A DNA stretch of 64,000 bases from Rhizobium mongolense subsp. loessense (GTDB lineage: Bacteria > Pseudomonadota > Alphaproteobacteria > Rhizobiales > Rhizobiaceae): the NCBI RefSeq assembly GCF_900099775.1, contig NZ_FMTM01000006.1, positions 62,001 through 126,000 of the forward strand, written 5' to 3'. This document shows, piece after piece, positions 27,077 to 37,209 of this stretch. The translations under genes were made by a program, and so were the position numbers. Numbering within the stretch: position 1 is the stretch's first letter; the number at the start of each line of letters is the position of its first letter. The notes under the pieces were generated by a model. The model was not told the origin of the DNA. It worked only from the letters and a program-made list of their open reading frames with translations, and did no database searches.

Positions 27077-28477
27077 TCAATCCTGCTTCCTGTCCGCCGG
27101 ATAAGGGGTCGTGATCAGCAGGATCAATCCGCCCGCGAGGAAAAGGATCAGCGTTGCCATGCCTAGACGCGCTGATCCGCTGGCATAGGTTATCAGCGAG
27201 AAGAAGAGCGTTGCCATGAAGCTCGTGGCGCGGCCGGATAGCGCATAGATGCCGAAATACCGCCCTGCCTCCTGGGTGCTGACGCTGCGCGCCAGATAAG
27301 AGCGCGACGAAGCCTGGACGGGACCGAAGGCGAGGCCGATCAACAGCCCGTAAAGAATATAGGCTTTTTCCGCCGCGGTGCCGAAAAGCCCTCCGGCATC
27401 CGCCGTTGACATCGGCAGCAGGCCGAAAAGCGTATAACCCGGCCCCGTCGAAATGATCCCGAGGGTTGCGAGCAAAAGCAGCGTCAGGCTGATCAGGATC
27501 GTTGCTTTTGATCCGATCCGGCGATCAACGCGTCCGGCGATGACGCAGCCGAAAATCGCGACGACATTGAGGATGATCCCATAAAGTCCGATTTCGATCG
27601 TCGCCCAGCCAAACATGCCGGCGGCAAAGGCGCCGCCAAGGATCAGCAACCCGTTGACCCCGTCTTGATAGATCATGCGGGCAATCAGGAATTTCAGGAT
27701 GCCTCTTCGGATCTTCAACTCGCTGATTGTGTTTGCGACCTGCCTGAGGCCGGTACGGACGGCAGCGGCGAGCGGCAATCCCTTCGCCGCATCGGGTGTG
27801 AAGAGGAACATCGGAATGATGAAGACGAGATACCAGACAGCGGAAATCGGCCCTGTAATGCGCGCGTCCTCACCGGTATGAGGATCAAGCCCGAACAACG
27901 GGTCGAGCCCCAACAGCGTCTTTCCCGTTTCCAGGTTTCCCGCAAGCAGCGTCACAACAGTGATGAGCACGATCATGCCGCCGAGATAGCCAAGCCCCCA
28001 GGCCGTATTGGACAGCCTGCCGACCTCATCCTTGCCCACAAGGCGCGGCATCATGGAATCGTTGAAGACGATCGAGAATTCCGCGGCGATCGACGCCAGG
28101 ATCATCAACATCACCGGATAGACAACCGGCGAACCGGGCGCGGCAAACCAAAGGCCGAAGAGGCTGACAACCTTGATGATAGCGAAAAAGGCGATCCAGG
28201 GCTTGCGGGCGCCGGACTGATCGGCGATGGAGCCGAGGATGGGAGCGAGCAGGGCTATGATCACCGAAGAGATCGTCGCCGTATTGCTCCACATCGCTTG
28301 TGCCGAAACCGGATCGTCCGTCAGGCGTGAGACGAAGTAGGGTCCGAAAATGAACGTGGTCACGACCGTGAAAAACGGTTGCGCGGCCCAATCGAAAAGC
28401 ATCCAGCTCCAGATGCCCTTTTCCGACGCCTTCTGTGGCGCCGGCGTTCCCGTTCCGGTCCAGTCTATTCTACTCAC
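27077..28477 (-). CDS. MFS transporter, UMF1 (Atg22-like) family
   Basis: This membrane protein of about 466 residues has around 12 hydrophobic helices. The N-terminal signature SWMLFDWAAQPFFTVVTTF is characteristic of the UMF1/Atg22-like major facilitator group. I chose GTG 28477 (VSRIDW), preceded by GGGAGCGTAGGC; the frame opens at ATG 28531, which would overlap the end of the glutamate dehydrogenase gene. The substrate is unknown. It follows the glutamate dehydrogenase gene by about 31 bp on the same strand, so cotranscription is likely, and converges with purH. Confidence 0.85.
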   Translation of the reverse strand: MSRIDWTGTGTPAPQKASEKGIWSWMLFDWAAQPFFTVVTTFIFGPYFVSRLTDDPVSAQAMWSNTATISSVIIALLAPILGSIADQSGARKPWIAFFAIIKVVSLFGLWFAAPGSPVVYPVMLMILASIAAEFSIVFNDSMMPRLVGKDEVGRLSNTAWGLGYLGGMIVLITVVTLLAGNLETGKTLLGLDPLFGLDPHTGEDARITGPISAVWYLVFIIPMFLFTPDAAKGLPLAAAVRTGLRQVANTISELKIRRGILKFLIARMIYQDGVNGLLILGGAFAAGMFGWATIEIGLYGIILNVVAIFGCVIAGRVDRRIGSKATILISLTLLLLATLGIISTGPGYTLFGLLPMSTADAGGLFGTAAEKAYILYGLLIGLAFGPVQASSRSYLARSVSTQEAGRYFGIYALSGRATSFMATLFFSLITYASGSARLGMATLILFLAGGLILLITTPYPADRKQD

Positions 28478-28508
28478 GCCTACGCTCCCGCTTTCGCGGC
28501 GGACTGTG

Positions 28509-31500
28509 TCACCTCGCCCGGTCGCGCGCAAGATCGGTTAAAAGACCGGCGGCCACTGTGATTCGCGCAAGCGTTGGATCGCCGCTGTCGCTGAGGTTTG
28601 ACAGCTCTTCGGCGATGCGGTTGATCCTGATGCGATCGACTCCGTGCCACGCCTGAACCGGCAGCTTTTCCTTGCCATGCTCGGACAGCGCCGAGATGAC
28701 GATATCGCGACGGGCACTGGCAATTTGGTCGATGCTGCGGGCCAGGGCCAGGCTTTCGTAGTGATCCGAGGTGAGAATGCGGGCGCCGGCTGCGAGCAGC
28801 CTTCCCACGCGGAAGGTCTGCGATACGGCAAAATAACTTTCCGCGGCACGTCCGAGCGCCTCGCCTGTGCGTTCGGCGATCTGCATGATCTCCGGCACCA
28901 GCACAAAGCCCGGCAGCCCGGCAATAACGGCGGCCAATCTCTCTGGCAGCCCGGCTTCGCGATACTCCATGGCACGCGCCTCGAACTCTGCGGGAGCTTG
29001 CGCGGCAAAGGAAGGCTTCAGTTTCTTCAACGCAGTCTGAAGCCGACTAATGGTTTCTGCTATGCCGCCTTTTGCCATGCCGGTCCTCAGGAGCAAGCGA
29101 GTCAAGACGGTGAAGCTGTGGCCGATCTCTTCATAGACACGGTTCTGCATCTGTCCGGAAATATTGCCGTCCAGCGCATCGGTCTCTGTCCAAAGCCTGG
29201 TCAGGTCGAAGCCATCGCGAGCGATGATCGCGGCACGAACGACTTCCGGCGCGGACGCCGCTGTCGCATCCATCATGCTTACCACAAAGCCGGGGCCGCC
29301 GCGATTGATTGCCTCGTTGGCAAGCACTGTTGCGATGATTTCGCGTTTCAGCCGGTGAGTTGCGATGTCGGAGGCATTGGTTTTTTGCATCTTAGCCGGG
29401 AAGTAGTTTGCAAGGGTCGACGCAAAATAAGGATCATCCGGGAGGTCGCTTGCGGTAACGGCATCGAAAAGCACGATCTTGGCGTAAGAGAGCAACACGC
29501 CGATTTCCGGCCGCGTGAGCGGCTTACCAGCAGCATAGCGCTCGGCAAGCGTCGCCTCGTCGGGAAGCGTTTCCACCTTCCGGTTGAGCTGCTTGGCCCC
29601 TTCCAGCACGCTCATGAAGCGCGCGAGCTCAAGGCCGTTAGCGGTTCCCTTGCGTTCGGTCAGCGAAATCGCCAGCGATTGCAGATAGTTGTTGCGCAGA
29701 ACGAGGGCCGCGACTTCGTCCGTCATCGAGGAAAGCAGCTGATCGCGTTTTGCCCGTGTGAGCCGACCGTCATGCATCGCATTGGCGAGCGCGATCTTGA
29801 TATTCACCTCGACGTCCGAAGTGTTGACGCCGGCTGAATTGTCAATCGCATCGGAATTACTCCGTCCGCCTTTCAGGCCATAAGTGATGCGGCCCTTTTG
29901 CGTGACACCGAGGTTGGCGCCCTCGCCGATCACCTTCGCCCGTACCTCATCAGCCGTGATGCGGATCGGATCGTTGGAACGATCGCCCACTTCCGTATCG
30001 GTTTCCGTCTGCGCCTTCACATAGGTGCCGATGCCGCCAAACCAGAGAAGATCTACCGGGCTCTTCAGGATTGCTGTGATGATCTCGAAGGGGGTTGCCA
30101 CCGCTTTGTCGATGCCGATCGCGGCAACCGCTTCCGGGTTTAGCGTGACGGATTTCGCCGCGCGTGAAATGACCATCGCCCCTTTCGAAAGAACCGACTT
30201 GTCGAAGTCCTGCCAACTTGAACGCGGCAGGTTAAAAAGTCGCTGCCGTTCGGCGAGCGTCTTTTCCATGTCCGGATCGGGATCGATGAAGATATCACGA
30301 TGGTCGAAGGCGGAAACGAGCTTGATCTTCGGAGAAAGCAGCATGCCGTTGCCGAAAACGTCGCCGGACATGTCGCCGACACCGGCCACCGTAAACGGTG
30401 TCGTCTGGATGTCGATATCCATCTCGCGGAAATGACGCTTAACGGTTTCCCAGGCGCCACGCGCGGTAATGCCCATTTTCTTGTGGTCGTAGCCGGCCGA
30501 GCCGCCTGACGCAAAGGCGTCGTCGAGCCAGAAACCAGCTTCCTGAGCCAGTGCGTTGGCGGTGTCGGAAAAGGTTGCCGTTCCCTTATCGGCGGCAACG
30601 ACGAAATAGGGATCGTCGCCATCGAGCCGTACTGTATCTGCCGGAGGCACGATATCGGTGCCTGAAATGTTGTCGGTGATCGAAAGCAGGGTGCGGATAT
30701 AGGTCTTGTAGGCTTCGCGGCCGGCATTGAAGATCTCATCTCGGCTGCCGCCAGCGGGCAGTTTCTTCGGATAAAAGCCGCCCTTGGCGCCGACTGGGAC
30801 GATAACGGCGTTCTTCACCTGCTGCGCCTTTACAAGGCCTAGGACTTCCGTGCGATAGTCCTCGGCGCGATCGGACCAGCGCAGGCCACCGCGGGCAACC
30901 TTGCCGAAACGCAGGTGCACGCCCTCGACTTCGACGCCATAGACAAAGATTTCCCGGAAAGGCTTCGGCTCGGGCAGGCCATCGACGAGATTAGGATCGA
31001 GCTTGAAGGCAAGCATCGCCTTCGGCGAGCCATTGGCATTACGCTGGAAGTAGTTGGTCCGCAGCGTCGCATCAACGACATTGATGTACCGGCGCAGGAT
31101 GCGGTCATCGTCAAGGCTCGGCACATTGGCGAGCGCCGCCTCGATCGACCGATGCAGGTCGGCGAGCTTTTTCATGCGCGCCTTCTCGTTGAGCTGCGGA
31201 TCGAGCGCATCGTAAAAGAGGCGGAAGATCGAAGCGGCAATCTCTGGGTATTTATCGAGGGTCGTTGCGATGTAATCCTGCGAATAGGCGATACCTGCCT
31301 GACGAAGATAACGCGCATAGGCCCGCAGGACATTCGTCTCGCGTGCGGAAAGCCCGGCTGAAAGGATCAGCCGGTTGAAACTGTCATTGTCGATCGTGCC
31401 GTCGAAAGCAGAAATGAAGGCCTCTTCCAGGGCAGCACCATGACGGCTGAGGTCAATTTCGGCGCCACTGCGGTCTTCAAGCTCCATATCGTGTAGTACG

Positions 31501-33287
31501 ACGATGTTGACCGAGCCGTCTGCGGTTGGAACTTCGATGTCGAAGGTCCGCTCGCTCAGCACGTTGAAACCGAGATTTTCGAGAAGCGGCACGCGGCGCG
31601 AGAGCGGAAGCTGCTCGCCAGCATGGAAAATCTTGAGTGAGAAGATCCGGCCGCGTTCCGCATCATTGCGGTAATAGAACTCGATGCGTATCGGCTCGCC
31701 GGAGGCGCAATCGGTGATATCCGGTAGATCGGCAACCGTTTCTTCAGCGGTGAAGGAATCCTGGAAGGCATTGCTGACGGCGATTTTCGGCGCCTTCGGC
31801 CCAGCCAGCGCTTCGAAGCGATCGTCCCAGCGGGCGGTGATGGCGCGGATCGCTTCCTCGAGCTTCGATTGGGGGATGCGCGGCGTTTTGCCGCCGGACC
31901 GGCCGATGATGAAGTGTACGCGCGCAACCCGCCCTTCCGGGAAGGCCGGATAATAGGCAGAGACCCGGCCGTCATAAACGGTCTTCAGATAAGTGCCGAT
32001 CTTTTCGCGTACGATGGAATCGTATTCCTCGCGTGGTACATAGACGATGACCGACACAAAACGGTCGAAATGATCGATGCGCGGCAGAACGCGGACGCGC
32101 GGTCGTTCGACAAGATCGTTGATCTGTTCGGCGAAATTCGCGAGCAGTGTCGTGTCGATCTGGAAAAGATCGTCGCGTGGATAAGATTCCAGCGTGTTGT
32201 CCAACATTCGGCCGGAATGGCTCATGGGATCGAAGCCGAAATGATCTGTCACTTTGGCGACTTTGGAACGGATGAGCGGAATTTCCGATGCCGAGGAGGT
32301 GTAGGCCGTAGAGGTAAAGAGGCCGACGATGCGCAGCTCGCCAGTGACGTTGCCGTCCTTGTCGAATCGCTTGACGCCGACATAGTCCATATAGGCGCGG
32401 CGGTGGACGACAGATTTCACATTCGCCTTGGTGACGATCAGGAAATCCGGACCATCGAGAAAGGCGAGGATTTCCGGCGTCGTCGTTACGGCATCCTTGC
32501 CGGTGCGCAGCACCAATACATCCGGATCAGAAAGAATGCCGAGGCCGGCGCCTTTGTCACGCTCGACCTTCGCTTCGCTGCCCTTGCCCGAATAGACATA
32601 TTCACGCATGCCAAGGAAGGTGAAGTTTTCATCGCGTAGCCAGGTGAGGAAAGCCAACGCTTCGTCCCGATCGGCCTTCTTGCGGCTGGCGCTGTAGCTG
32701 CCCAATTCGGCAATCACGGTGTCGAGTTTGGAAAGCATAGGCTTCCAGTCGGAAACAGCCTGGCGGACCTGCTCCAGCACGATCATGACGCGGTTGCGAA
32801 GGTCGTCGGATTGCGCGGTAGTCAACGGCGAAATGTGAATCTGGATATGGCTGACACGTTTTGCCGGATCGCTCGCCTCCTCAGCTGAATAAAGGACCGG
32901 CGTCTTGCCATGCTCCATCACCAGGATCGGATGCACCGCCATATAGAGATCGCGATAAGTGCTTGTGACCTCGCTCATGACGGACTCGTAAAGGAACGGC
33001 TTATTGTGATCGGTGACCGTCAGGACCGAGACCGCAACGCCGTCGGGTTCGACATCGGCCAGCGTTTCGATCGTAACGCGCGGGACCTTGCCGTCCCAGC
33101 CCGCAAGCTCCTTGGCAGAATGAGCGGCCGAAAGCGCCAGCATCTGCGGTGTGTAGCGATCGAGGTCGTCTCCGCTCGCCCGGCCGAAGAGGATTTCCGG
33201 ATCGAGATGCTGCTCTTTGGCTGCAGCAGCGATCTTCTTTGCGCTTTCGATCAGCTTTTCCCGTCGCGGATGGTTTTTGGCAGCCAT
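28509..33287 (-). CDS. NAD-dependent glutamate dehydrogenase, large (180 kDa) type
   Basis: This enzyme of about 1592 residues deaminates glutamate to 2-oxoglutarate with NAD+, a catabolic route in alphaproteobacteria. Its length matches the GDH-180 family. N-terminal regulatory ACT-like domains run to about residue 700. The catalytic domain includes PFREIFVYGVEVEGVHLRFG, KVARGGLRWSDRAEDYRTEV, VGAKGGFYPKKLP and GIGTYVKA. Start ATG 33287 gives MAAKNHPRREKL, matching rhizobial relatives; two further in-frame ATGs lie upstream (33323, 33296). It stands at the head of a minus-strand unit with the UMF1 transporter. Confidence 0.95.
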   Translation of the reverse strand: MAAKNHPRREKLIESAKKIAAAAKEQHLDPEILFGRASGDDLDRYTPQMLALSAAHSAKELAGWDGKVPRVTIETLADVEPDGVAVSVLTVTDHNKPFLYESVMSEVTSTYRDLYMAVHPILVMEHGKTPVLYSAEEASDPAKRVSHIQIHISPLTTAQSDDLRNRVMIVLEQVRQAVSDWKPMLSKLDTVIAELGSYSASRKKADRDEALAFLTWLRDENFTFLGMREYVYSGKGSEAKVERDKGAGLGILSDPDVLVLRTGKDAVTTTPEILAFLDGPDFLIVTKANVKSVVHRRAYMDYVGVKRFDKDGNVTGELRIVGLFTSTAYTSSASEIPLIRSKVAKVTDHFGFDPMSHSGRMLDNTLESYPRDDLFQIDTTLLANFAEQINDLVERPRVRVLPRIDHFDRFVSVIVYVPREEYDSIVREKIGTYLKTVYDGRVSAYYPAFPEGRVARVHFIIGRSGGKTPRIPQSKLEEAIRAITARWDDRFEALAGPKAPKIAVSNAFQDSFTAEETVADLPDITDCASGEPIRIEFYYRNDAERGRIFSLKIFHAGEQLPLSRRVPLLENLGFNVLSERTFDIEVPTADGSVNIVVLHDMELEDRSGAEIDLSRHGAALEEAFISAFDGTIDNDSFNRLILSAGLSARETNVLRAYARYLRQAGIAYSQDYIATTLDKYPEIAASIFRLFYDALDPQLNEKARMKKLADLHRSIEAALANVPSLDDDRILRRYINVVDATLRTNYFQRNANGSPKAMLAFKLDPNLVDGLPEPKPFREIFVYGVEVEGVHLRFGKVARGGLRWSDRAEDYRTEVLGLVKAQQVKNAVIVPVGAKGGFYPKKLPAGGSRDEIFNAGREAYKTYIRTLLSITDNISGTDIVPPADTVRLDGDDPYFVVAADKGTATFSDTANALAQEAGFWLDDAFASGGSAGYDHKKMGITARGAWETVKRHFREMDIDIQTTPFTVAGVGDMSGDVFGNGMLLSPKIKLVSAFDHRDIFIDPDPDMEKTLAERQRLFNLPRSSWQDFDKSVLSKGAMVISRAAKSVTLNPEAVAAIGIDKAVATPFEIITAILKSPVDLLWFGGIGTYVKAQTETDTEVGDRSNDPIRITADEVRAKVIGEGANLGVTQKGRITYGLKGGRSNSDAIDNSAGVNTSDVEVNIKIALANAMHDGRLTRAKRDQLLSSMTDEVAALVLRNNYLQSLAISLTERKGTANGLELARFMSVLEGAKQLNRKVETLPDEATLAERYAAGKPLTRPEIGVLLSYAKIVLFDAVTASDLPDDPYFASTLANYFPAKMQKTNASDIATHRLKREIIATVLANEAINRGGPGFVVSMMDATAASAPEVVRAAIIARDGFDLTRLWTETDALDGNISGQMQNRVYEEIGHSFTVLTRLLLRTGMAKGGIAETISRLQTALKKLKPSFAAQAPAEFEARAMEYREAGLPERLAAVIAGLPGFVLVPEIMQIAERTGEALGRAAESYFAVSQTFRVGRLLAAGARILTSDHYESLALARSIDQIASARRDIVISALSEHGKEKLPVQAWHGVDRIRINRIAEELSNLSDSGDPTLARITVAAGLLTDLARDRAR

Positions 33288-33558
33288 TGAAGACATTCCC
33301 CCGATTTGTGTGATTTGCCGCAAGTTAGCAGAAGAATTGTCGAAAAAACCCCTAAAAGAGCCTCCGCCTTGGCAGTTTTTGTGCGTTTTTGACCTTGTTT
33401 CAGTAAAATTTCAGAGGATTCTCCGATTCTAGGAAAGTGCAGGCCGGTCTTGGATTTTTTCGGCTCGCCGAGATTTCCATGCATGGATGAAGAATGGTTG
33501 ACAGCTGCGCGGCAAAAGGACGATCAACAGCGCATCGAATTCAGGGTTCAAAATTACA

Positions 33559-34437
33559 ATGCCGGATAATAGTGTCGCAGGAACGGTGATCGTGATCTCC
33601 AGCCATGTCGTTCGCGGTTCGGTCGGCAATCGTGCCGCCGTCTTCGCGCTTGAGACGCTCGGCCATCAGGTCTGGGCACTGCCGACGATCATTCTGCCCT
33701 GGCATCCCGGTCATGGCCGTTCGACCAGGCTCACTTTTGCGGAGGCCGATTTCGATGCCGCTATCGATGATCTCATCCGTGCGCCGTGGGTTGGAGAAGT
33801 GAAGGCGGTCTTGTCTGGTTATTTCGGAAACGCTGCCCAGGCTGGTTCTGTTGCCCGTCTGATCAGTGCCTTGCGCGAAAAGAATCCCGAGCTGCTTTAT
33901 GTCTGCGATCCGGTGATGGGCGATCTGGGCGGCCTCTATGTGCCCGAAGCGACGGCTGAGGCGATCCGCGACCATCTGATCCCGCTTGCGTCTTTGGCGA
34001 CACCCAACCGCTATGAGCTGGCCTGGATGGTGGGCGCACCGTTGGAGGACAATACAGCTGTCATGGAGGCTGCTTTGTCACTCGGCCCTTCCCGCATGCT
34101 TGTCACCTCCGCTGTTCCGATGATGGCTGGCGGCACCGGAAATCTCTATCTTTCCGGCCGCCATGCTCTGCTTGCCGAGCATCGTGTCGTCGACAAGCCG
34201 CCGAATGGACTGGGCGATCTGCTGGCGGCCGTCTTCCTCTCGCGGCTTCTTTCCGGGATGGACGACGAAAAGGCGTTGCAGCTTGCAACAGCCAGCGTCT
34301 ATGAAGTGCTGGTGCGTGCGGTCAAACGCGGCAGCGATGAGCTTACGCTCGCAAGCGATGCATCAAGCCTCTCGACACCGATGGCCATGGTGCAGATGCG
34401 CCGCCTCATGCATCCCGCCCAGCGGAAAAAGAGTTAG
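33559..34437 (+). CDS. pdxY: Pyridoxal kinase PdxY
   Basis: PdxY phosphorylates pyridoxal in the B6 salvage route. The 292-residue protein begins with VIVISSHVVRGSVGNRAAVF, the substrate-binding start of the ribokinase-like pyridoxal kinases. YVCDPVMGDLGGLYVPE (about 113-130) is the signature region, and KPPNGLGDLLAAVFLSR (about 213) carries the GxGD catalytic motif. It starts 235 bp right of, and divergent from, the glutamate dehydrogenase gene. The carbonic anhydrase follows 69 bp downstream on the same strand. Confidence 0.9.
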   Translation: MPDNSVAGTVIVISSHVVRGSVGNRAAVFALETLGHQVWALPTIILPWHPGHGRSTRLTFAEADFDAAIDDLIRAPWVGEVKAVLSGYFGNAAQAGSVARLISALREKNPELLYVCDPVMGDLGGLYVPEATAEAIRDHLIPLASLATPNRYELAWMVGAPLEDNTAVMEAALSLGPSRMLVTSAVPMMAGGTGNLYLSGRHALLAEHRVVDKPPNGLGDLLAAVFLSRLLSGMDDEKALQLATASVYEVLVRAVKRGSDELTLASDASSLSTPMAMVQMRRLMHPAQRKKS

Positions 34438-34506
34438 CGGCGCCAGTTTTCGCATTTCGCATGCGCAGCAGTTGATCTTGGGGCGTCTGCGCGCTAATCG
34501 ACAGTC

Positions 34507-35148
34507 ATGCAGTGTTTTCCAAGTTCACTTCTGGACGGCTATCGCAACTTCATGAACGGGCGTTACGCTGACGCCCGCGACCGCTATAAGATGCTGGCCG
34601 AAAACGGTCAGAGTCCGAATACGCTGGTTATTGCCTGTTCAGACTCGCGCGCAGCACCGGAACTTATCTTCGACGCCGGCCCCGGTGAGCTCTTCGTCAT
34701 CCGCAACGTCGCAAACATGGTGCCGCCTTACGAGCCGGATGGCCATTTCCACTCGACGTCCGCCGCTTTGGAATTTGCCGTACAGGTCTTGAAGGTTTCC
34801 GACATCGTCGTCATGGGCCATGGCCGCTGCGGCGGTATCCGTGCAGCGCTTGATCCCAATTCCGAACCGCTGTCGCCTGGTGATTTCATTGGCCGCTGGA
34901 TGTCGCTCGTCCGGCCCGCTGCCGAGCAGATCCAAAGCAATGACGTGATGACTGCCGCTGAGCGCCAGACGGCGCTCGAGCGCGTCTCGATCCGCAACTC
35001 GCTCAACAACCTCAGAAGTTTTCCGGACATCAAGGCGCTTGAAGAGGCGGGGAAGATCGCCCTGCATGGGGCCTGGTTCGATATATCGACCGGCGAATTA
35101 TGGGTGATGGACGCGGAAACGCGCGATTTTATCCGCCCGGAAGTATAA
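34507..35148 (+). CDS. Beta-class carbonic anhydrase
   Basis: This zinc enzyme interconverts CO2 and bicarbonate. The 213-residue product has the beta-class zinc ligands and dyad in CSDSR (about 44-48) and HGRCGG (about 104-109), preceded by NTLVIA. It also has PGELFVIRNVANMVPP. No signal peptide is seen, so it is cytoplasmic. Bicarbonate supply would serve carboxylases such as those of purine and fatty-acid synthesis. The stop lies in a symmetrical hairpin shared with the converging gene. Confidence 0.93.
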   Translation: MQCFPSSLLDGYRNFMNGRYADARDRYKMLAENGQSPNTLVIACSDSRAAPELIFDAGPGELFVIRNVANMVPPYEPDGHFHSTSAALEFAVQVLKVSDIVVMGHGRCGGIRAALDPNSEPLSPGDFIGRWMSLVRPAAEQIQSNDVMTAAERQTALERVSIRNSLNNLRSFPDIKALEEAGKIALHGAWFDISTGELWVMDAETRDFIRPEV

Positions 35149-35169
35149 GCTTCGCGGGCGGGAAGCTTA
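35146..35169. terminator. Symmetrical stop-codon hairpin between converging genes
   Basis: TAAGCTTC (35146-35153) and GAAGCTTA (35162-35169) form a perfect 8-bp inverted repeat with an 8-bp loop. Each arm's TAA is the stop codon of one gene, the carbonic anhydrase on plus and the transglycosylase on minus. It has no long U-tract, so termination is possible but not certain. Confidence 0.5.
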
Positions 35170-35988
35170 CTGGCCGTCGATCTGCTGGCCGATATAAGCA
35201 ATTGCCTGTTGGTAGACCGTTGCGGCGTTCCAGCCGGCGATTGCTGCAAAGTTCGCTTCGCCTGGCTGATAACCGGCGCCGGCCTGCCAGCCGTGGCCTT
35301 TGAGGAAGTTTGCGGTCGAAGCCAGGGCATCAGCGCGCGAGCCAACCATGTCGACGCGGCCGTTGCCGTCGCCATCGGCTCCGAAACGGACTACATTGCG
35401 CGGCAGGAACTGCGTCTGGCCGATTTCGCCATGCGCAGCGCCGCGAGCCTGCGGGTTCAGATAGCCTTCGGAAACAAGTTGCAGAGCGGCGTAAAGCTGA
35501 TCGGTGAAATAATCCGAGCGGCGGCAGTCGTAAGCGAGCGTCGAAACGGCAGACAGGGTATGCTGATTGCCCATATAACTGCCGAAGCCGGTCTCCATTC
35601 CCCAGATCGCAATCAGCGGACCGGCCGGAACCCCGTAGCGGCCTTCGATCGAGGCAAAGAGCCCTTGATTGGCGCGTTTCATGCTTCTGCCGCGGGAGAT
35701 GATCGTTGCGCCGCCCCGCTTCTTCATGAATGCGTCGAAGGACAGCTTGAAGCTCTTTTGGCCCCGGTCGGCTGCGATTGTCGATTTATTATAGCTTACA
35801 TTGGCGAAGGCCCGGTTCAGCACCGATGGGCTGACGCCGCTGGCGGCCGCTTCCTGCTTGAAGTCGGCAACCCAGGCTTGGAAACCCGCGCTGTTGTTGC
35901 CGCACTGGGCAGCCTCTGCCACTGCCGGAAGAGCGTGGAGTACACTCGCCGCTGCGACGATCGCCACAAAGAATTTTGTCATGCTCAT
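35167..35988 (-). CDS. Lytic murein transglycosylase (MltB/SLT-like)
   Basis: This secreted enzyme cleaves peptidoglycan between N-acetylmuramate and N-acetylglucosamine. The 273-residue product has a signal peptide ending near AVAEA (about residue 26), and FQAWVADFKQEAAASGVSPS. The catalytic glutamate lies in IWGMETGFGSYMGN (about 125-138). GYQPGEANFAAIAGWNAATV near the C-terminus is a typical substrate-contact region. It is shorter than MltB, with no lipobox, so it is periplasmic and soluble. Confidence 0.88.
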   Translation of the reverse strand: MSMTKFFVAIVAAASVLHALPAVAEAAQCGNNSAGFQAWVADFKQEAAASGVSPSVLNRAFANVSYNKSTIAADRGQKSFKLSFDAFMKKRGGATIISRGRSMKRANQGLFASIEGRYGVPAGPLIAIWGMETGFGSYMGNQHTLSAVSTLAYDCRRSDYFTDQLYAALQLVSEGYLNPQARGAAHGEIGQTQFLPRNVVRFGADGDGNGRVDMVGSRADALASTANFLKGHGWQAGAGYQPGEANFAAIAGWNAATVYQQAIAYIGQQIDGQ

Positions 35989-36115
35989 CAGAAACCCCGA
36001 TCTCGATCTGCATAAGCTTGGCGCCGCGCAAGAATGCCAGCAGCAGATAATTTTGTCACGATCACCTTTCGGTAGGCCCTTGCAACCTGATGGCCGTCGG
36101 CCAGTTTTCGTAGGA

Positions 36116-36146
36116 AGCCCCGCATAATCAGGCGATATGCGGGGCT
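36116..36146 (-). terminator. Probable terminator of asd
   Basis: AGCCCCGCAT and ATGCGGGGCT form a perfect 10-bp stem with an 11-bp loop. It lies about 30 bp past the asd stop on the minus strand. The tract after it is only weakly U-rich. Confidence 0.6.
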
Positions 36147-36174
36147 GATAGTAAATTATGGTTAATTTTTGGTA

Positions 36175-37209
36175 TCAGGCTGCCTTCTTGCGTGGCTTGA
36201 TGAGGCCACGGTTGACGAGGAGCTCCGCAATCTGGATTGCATTCAGAGCAGCGCCCTTGCGTAGGTTGTCTGAGACCACCCATATGTTGAGGCCATTCTC
36301 GACGGTCGCATCTTCGCGGATGCGCGAAATATAGGTCGCGTCTTCGCCGGCAGATTCGTAAGGCGTGATATAGCCGCCGTTTTCGTGCTTATCGATGACG
36401 AGGCATCCTGGAGCGTCACGCAAGATCTCGCGCGCCTGATCGGCGGTGATCTCGTTTTCGAACTCGATATTGACTGATTCCGAATGGCCGATGAAAACCG
36501 GAACGCGTACCGCCGTGCACGTGACCTTGATTTTCGGGTCGAGCATCTTCTTCGTCTCGGCTAGAACCTTCCATTCTTCCTTGGTGTAGCCATCCTCCAT
36601 GAAGACGTCGATATGGGGAATGACATTGAAGGCGATGCGCTTGGTGAACTTCTTGTTTTCGATCGGATCGGCAACGAAGACGGCGCGTGTCTGGTTGAAG
36701 AGCTCGTCCATGCCGTCCTTGCCTGCGCCGGAAACCGACTGGTAGGTCGAGACGACAACGCGTTTGATCTTGGCGAAGTCATGCAGTGGCTTCAAAGCAA
36801 CGACGAGCTGTGCGGTCGAGCAATTCGGGTTGGCGATGATGTTGCGCTTGGTGAACTGCGTCACGGCATCCGGGTTCACTTCCGGAACGATCAGCGGCAC
36901 GTCGGCGTCGTAGCGCCAGGCCGAGGAGTTGTCGATCACGACGCATCCCTGCTGGCCGATCTTCGGGGAGAACTTCTTGGACACCTCGCCACCCGCAGAC
37001 ATCAGGCAGATGTCTGTGTCGGAGAAATCGTAGTTCTCCAGATTGGAAACCTTTAGTGTCCGGTCACCGTAGGAAACTTCCGTACCCTGCGAACGCGCGG
37101 AGGCGAGCGCCACGACTTCGTCGGCGGGGAAGCCGCGCTCCGAGAGGATGTTGAGCATCTCCCGGCCCACATTTCCGGTCGCTCCCGCAACTGCAACTTT
37201 GAAACCCAT
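36175..37209 (-). CDS. asd: Aspartate-semialdehyde dehydrogenase
   Basis: Asd makes aspartate semialdehyde for lysine, methionine, threonine and diaminopimelate. The 344-residue protein has the NADP-binding start VAVAGATGNVGREML, the active-site cysteine in IIANPNCSTAQL (Cys about 130), and SVSGAGKDGMDEL. The C-terminus RGLIKPRKKAA is typical of rhizobia. The start ATG 37209 is unambiguous. The next features upstream are a possible 39-codon gene and about 280 bp of leader. Confidence 0.96.
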   Translation of the reverse strand: MGFKVAVAGATGNVGREMLNILSERGFPADEVVALASARSQGTEVSYGDRTLKVSNLENYDFSDTDICLMSAGGEVSKKFSPKIGQQGCVVIDNSSAWRYDADVPLIVPEVNPDAVTQFTKRNIIANPNCSTAQLVVALKPLHDFAKIKRVVVSTYQSVSGAGKDGMDELFNQTRAVFVADPIENKKFTKRIAFNVIPHIDVFMEDGYTKEEWKVLAETKKMLDPKIKVTCTAVRVPVFIGHSESVNIEFENEITADQAREILRDAPGCLVIDKHENGGYITPYESAGEDATYISRIREDATVENGLNIWVVSDNLRKGAALNAIQIAELLVNRGLIKPRKKAA

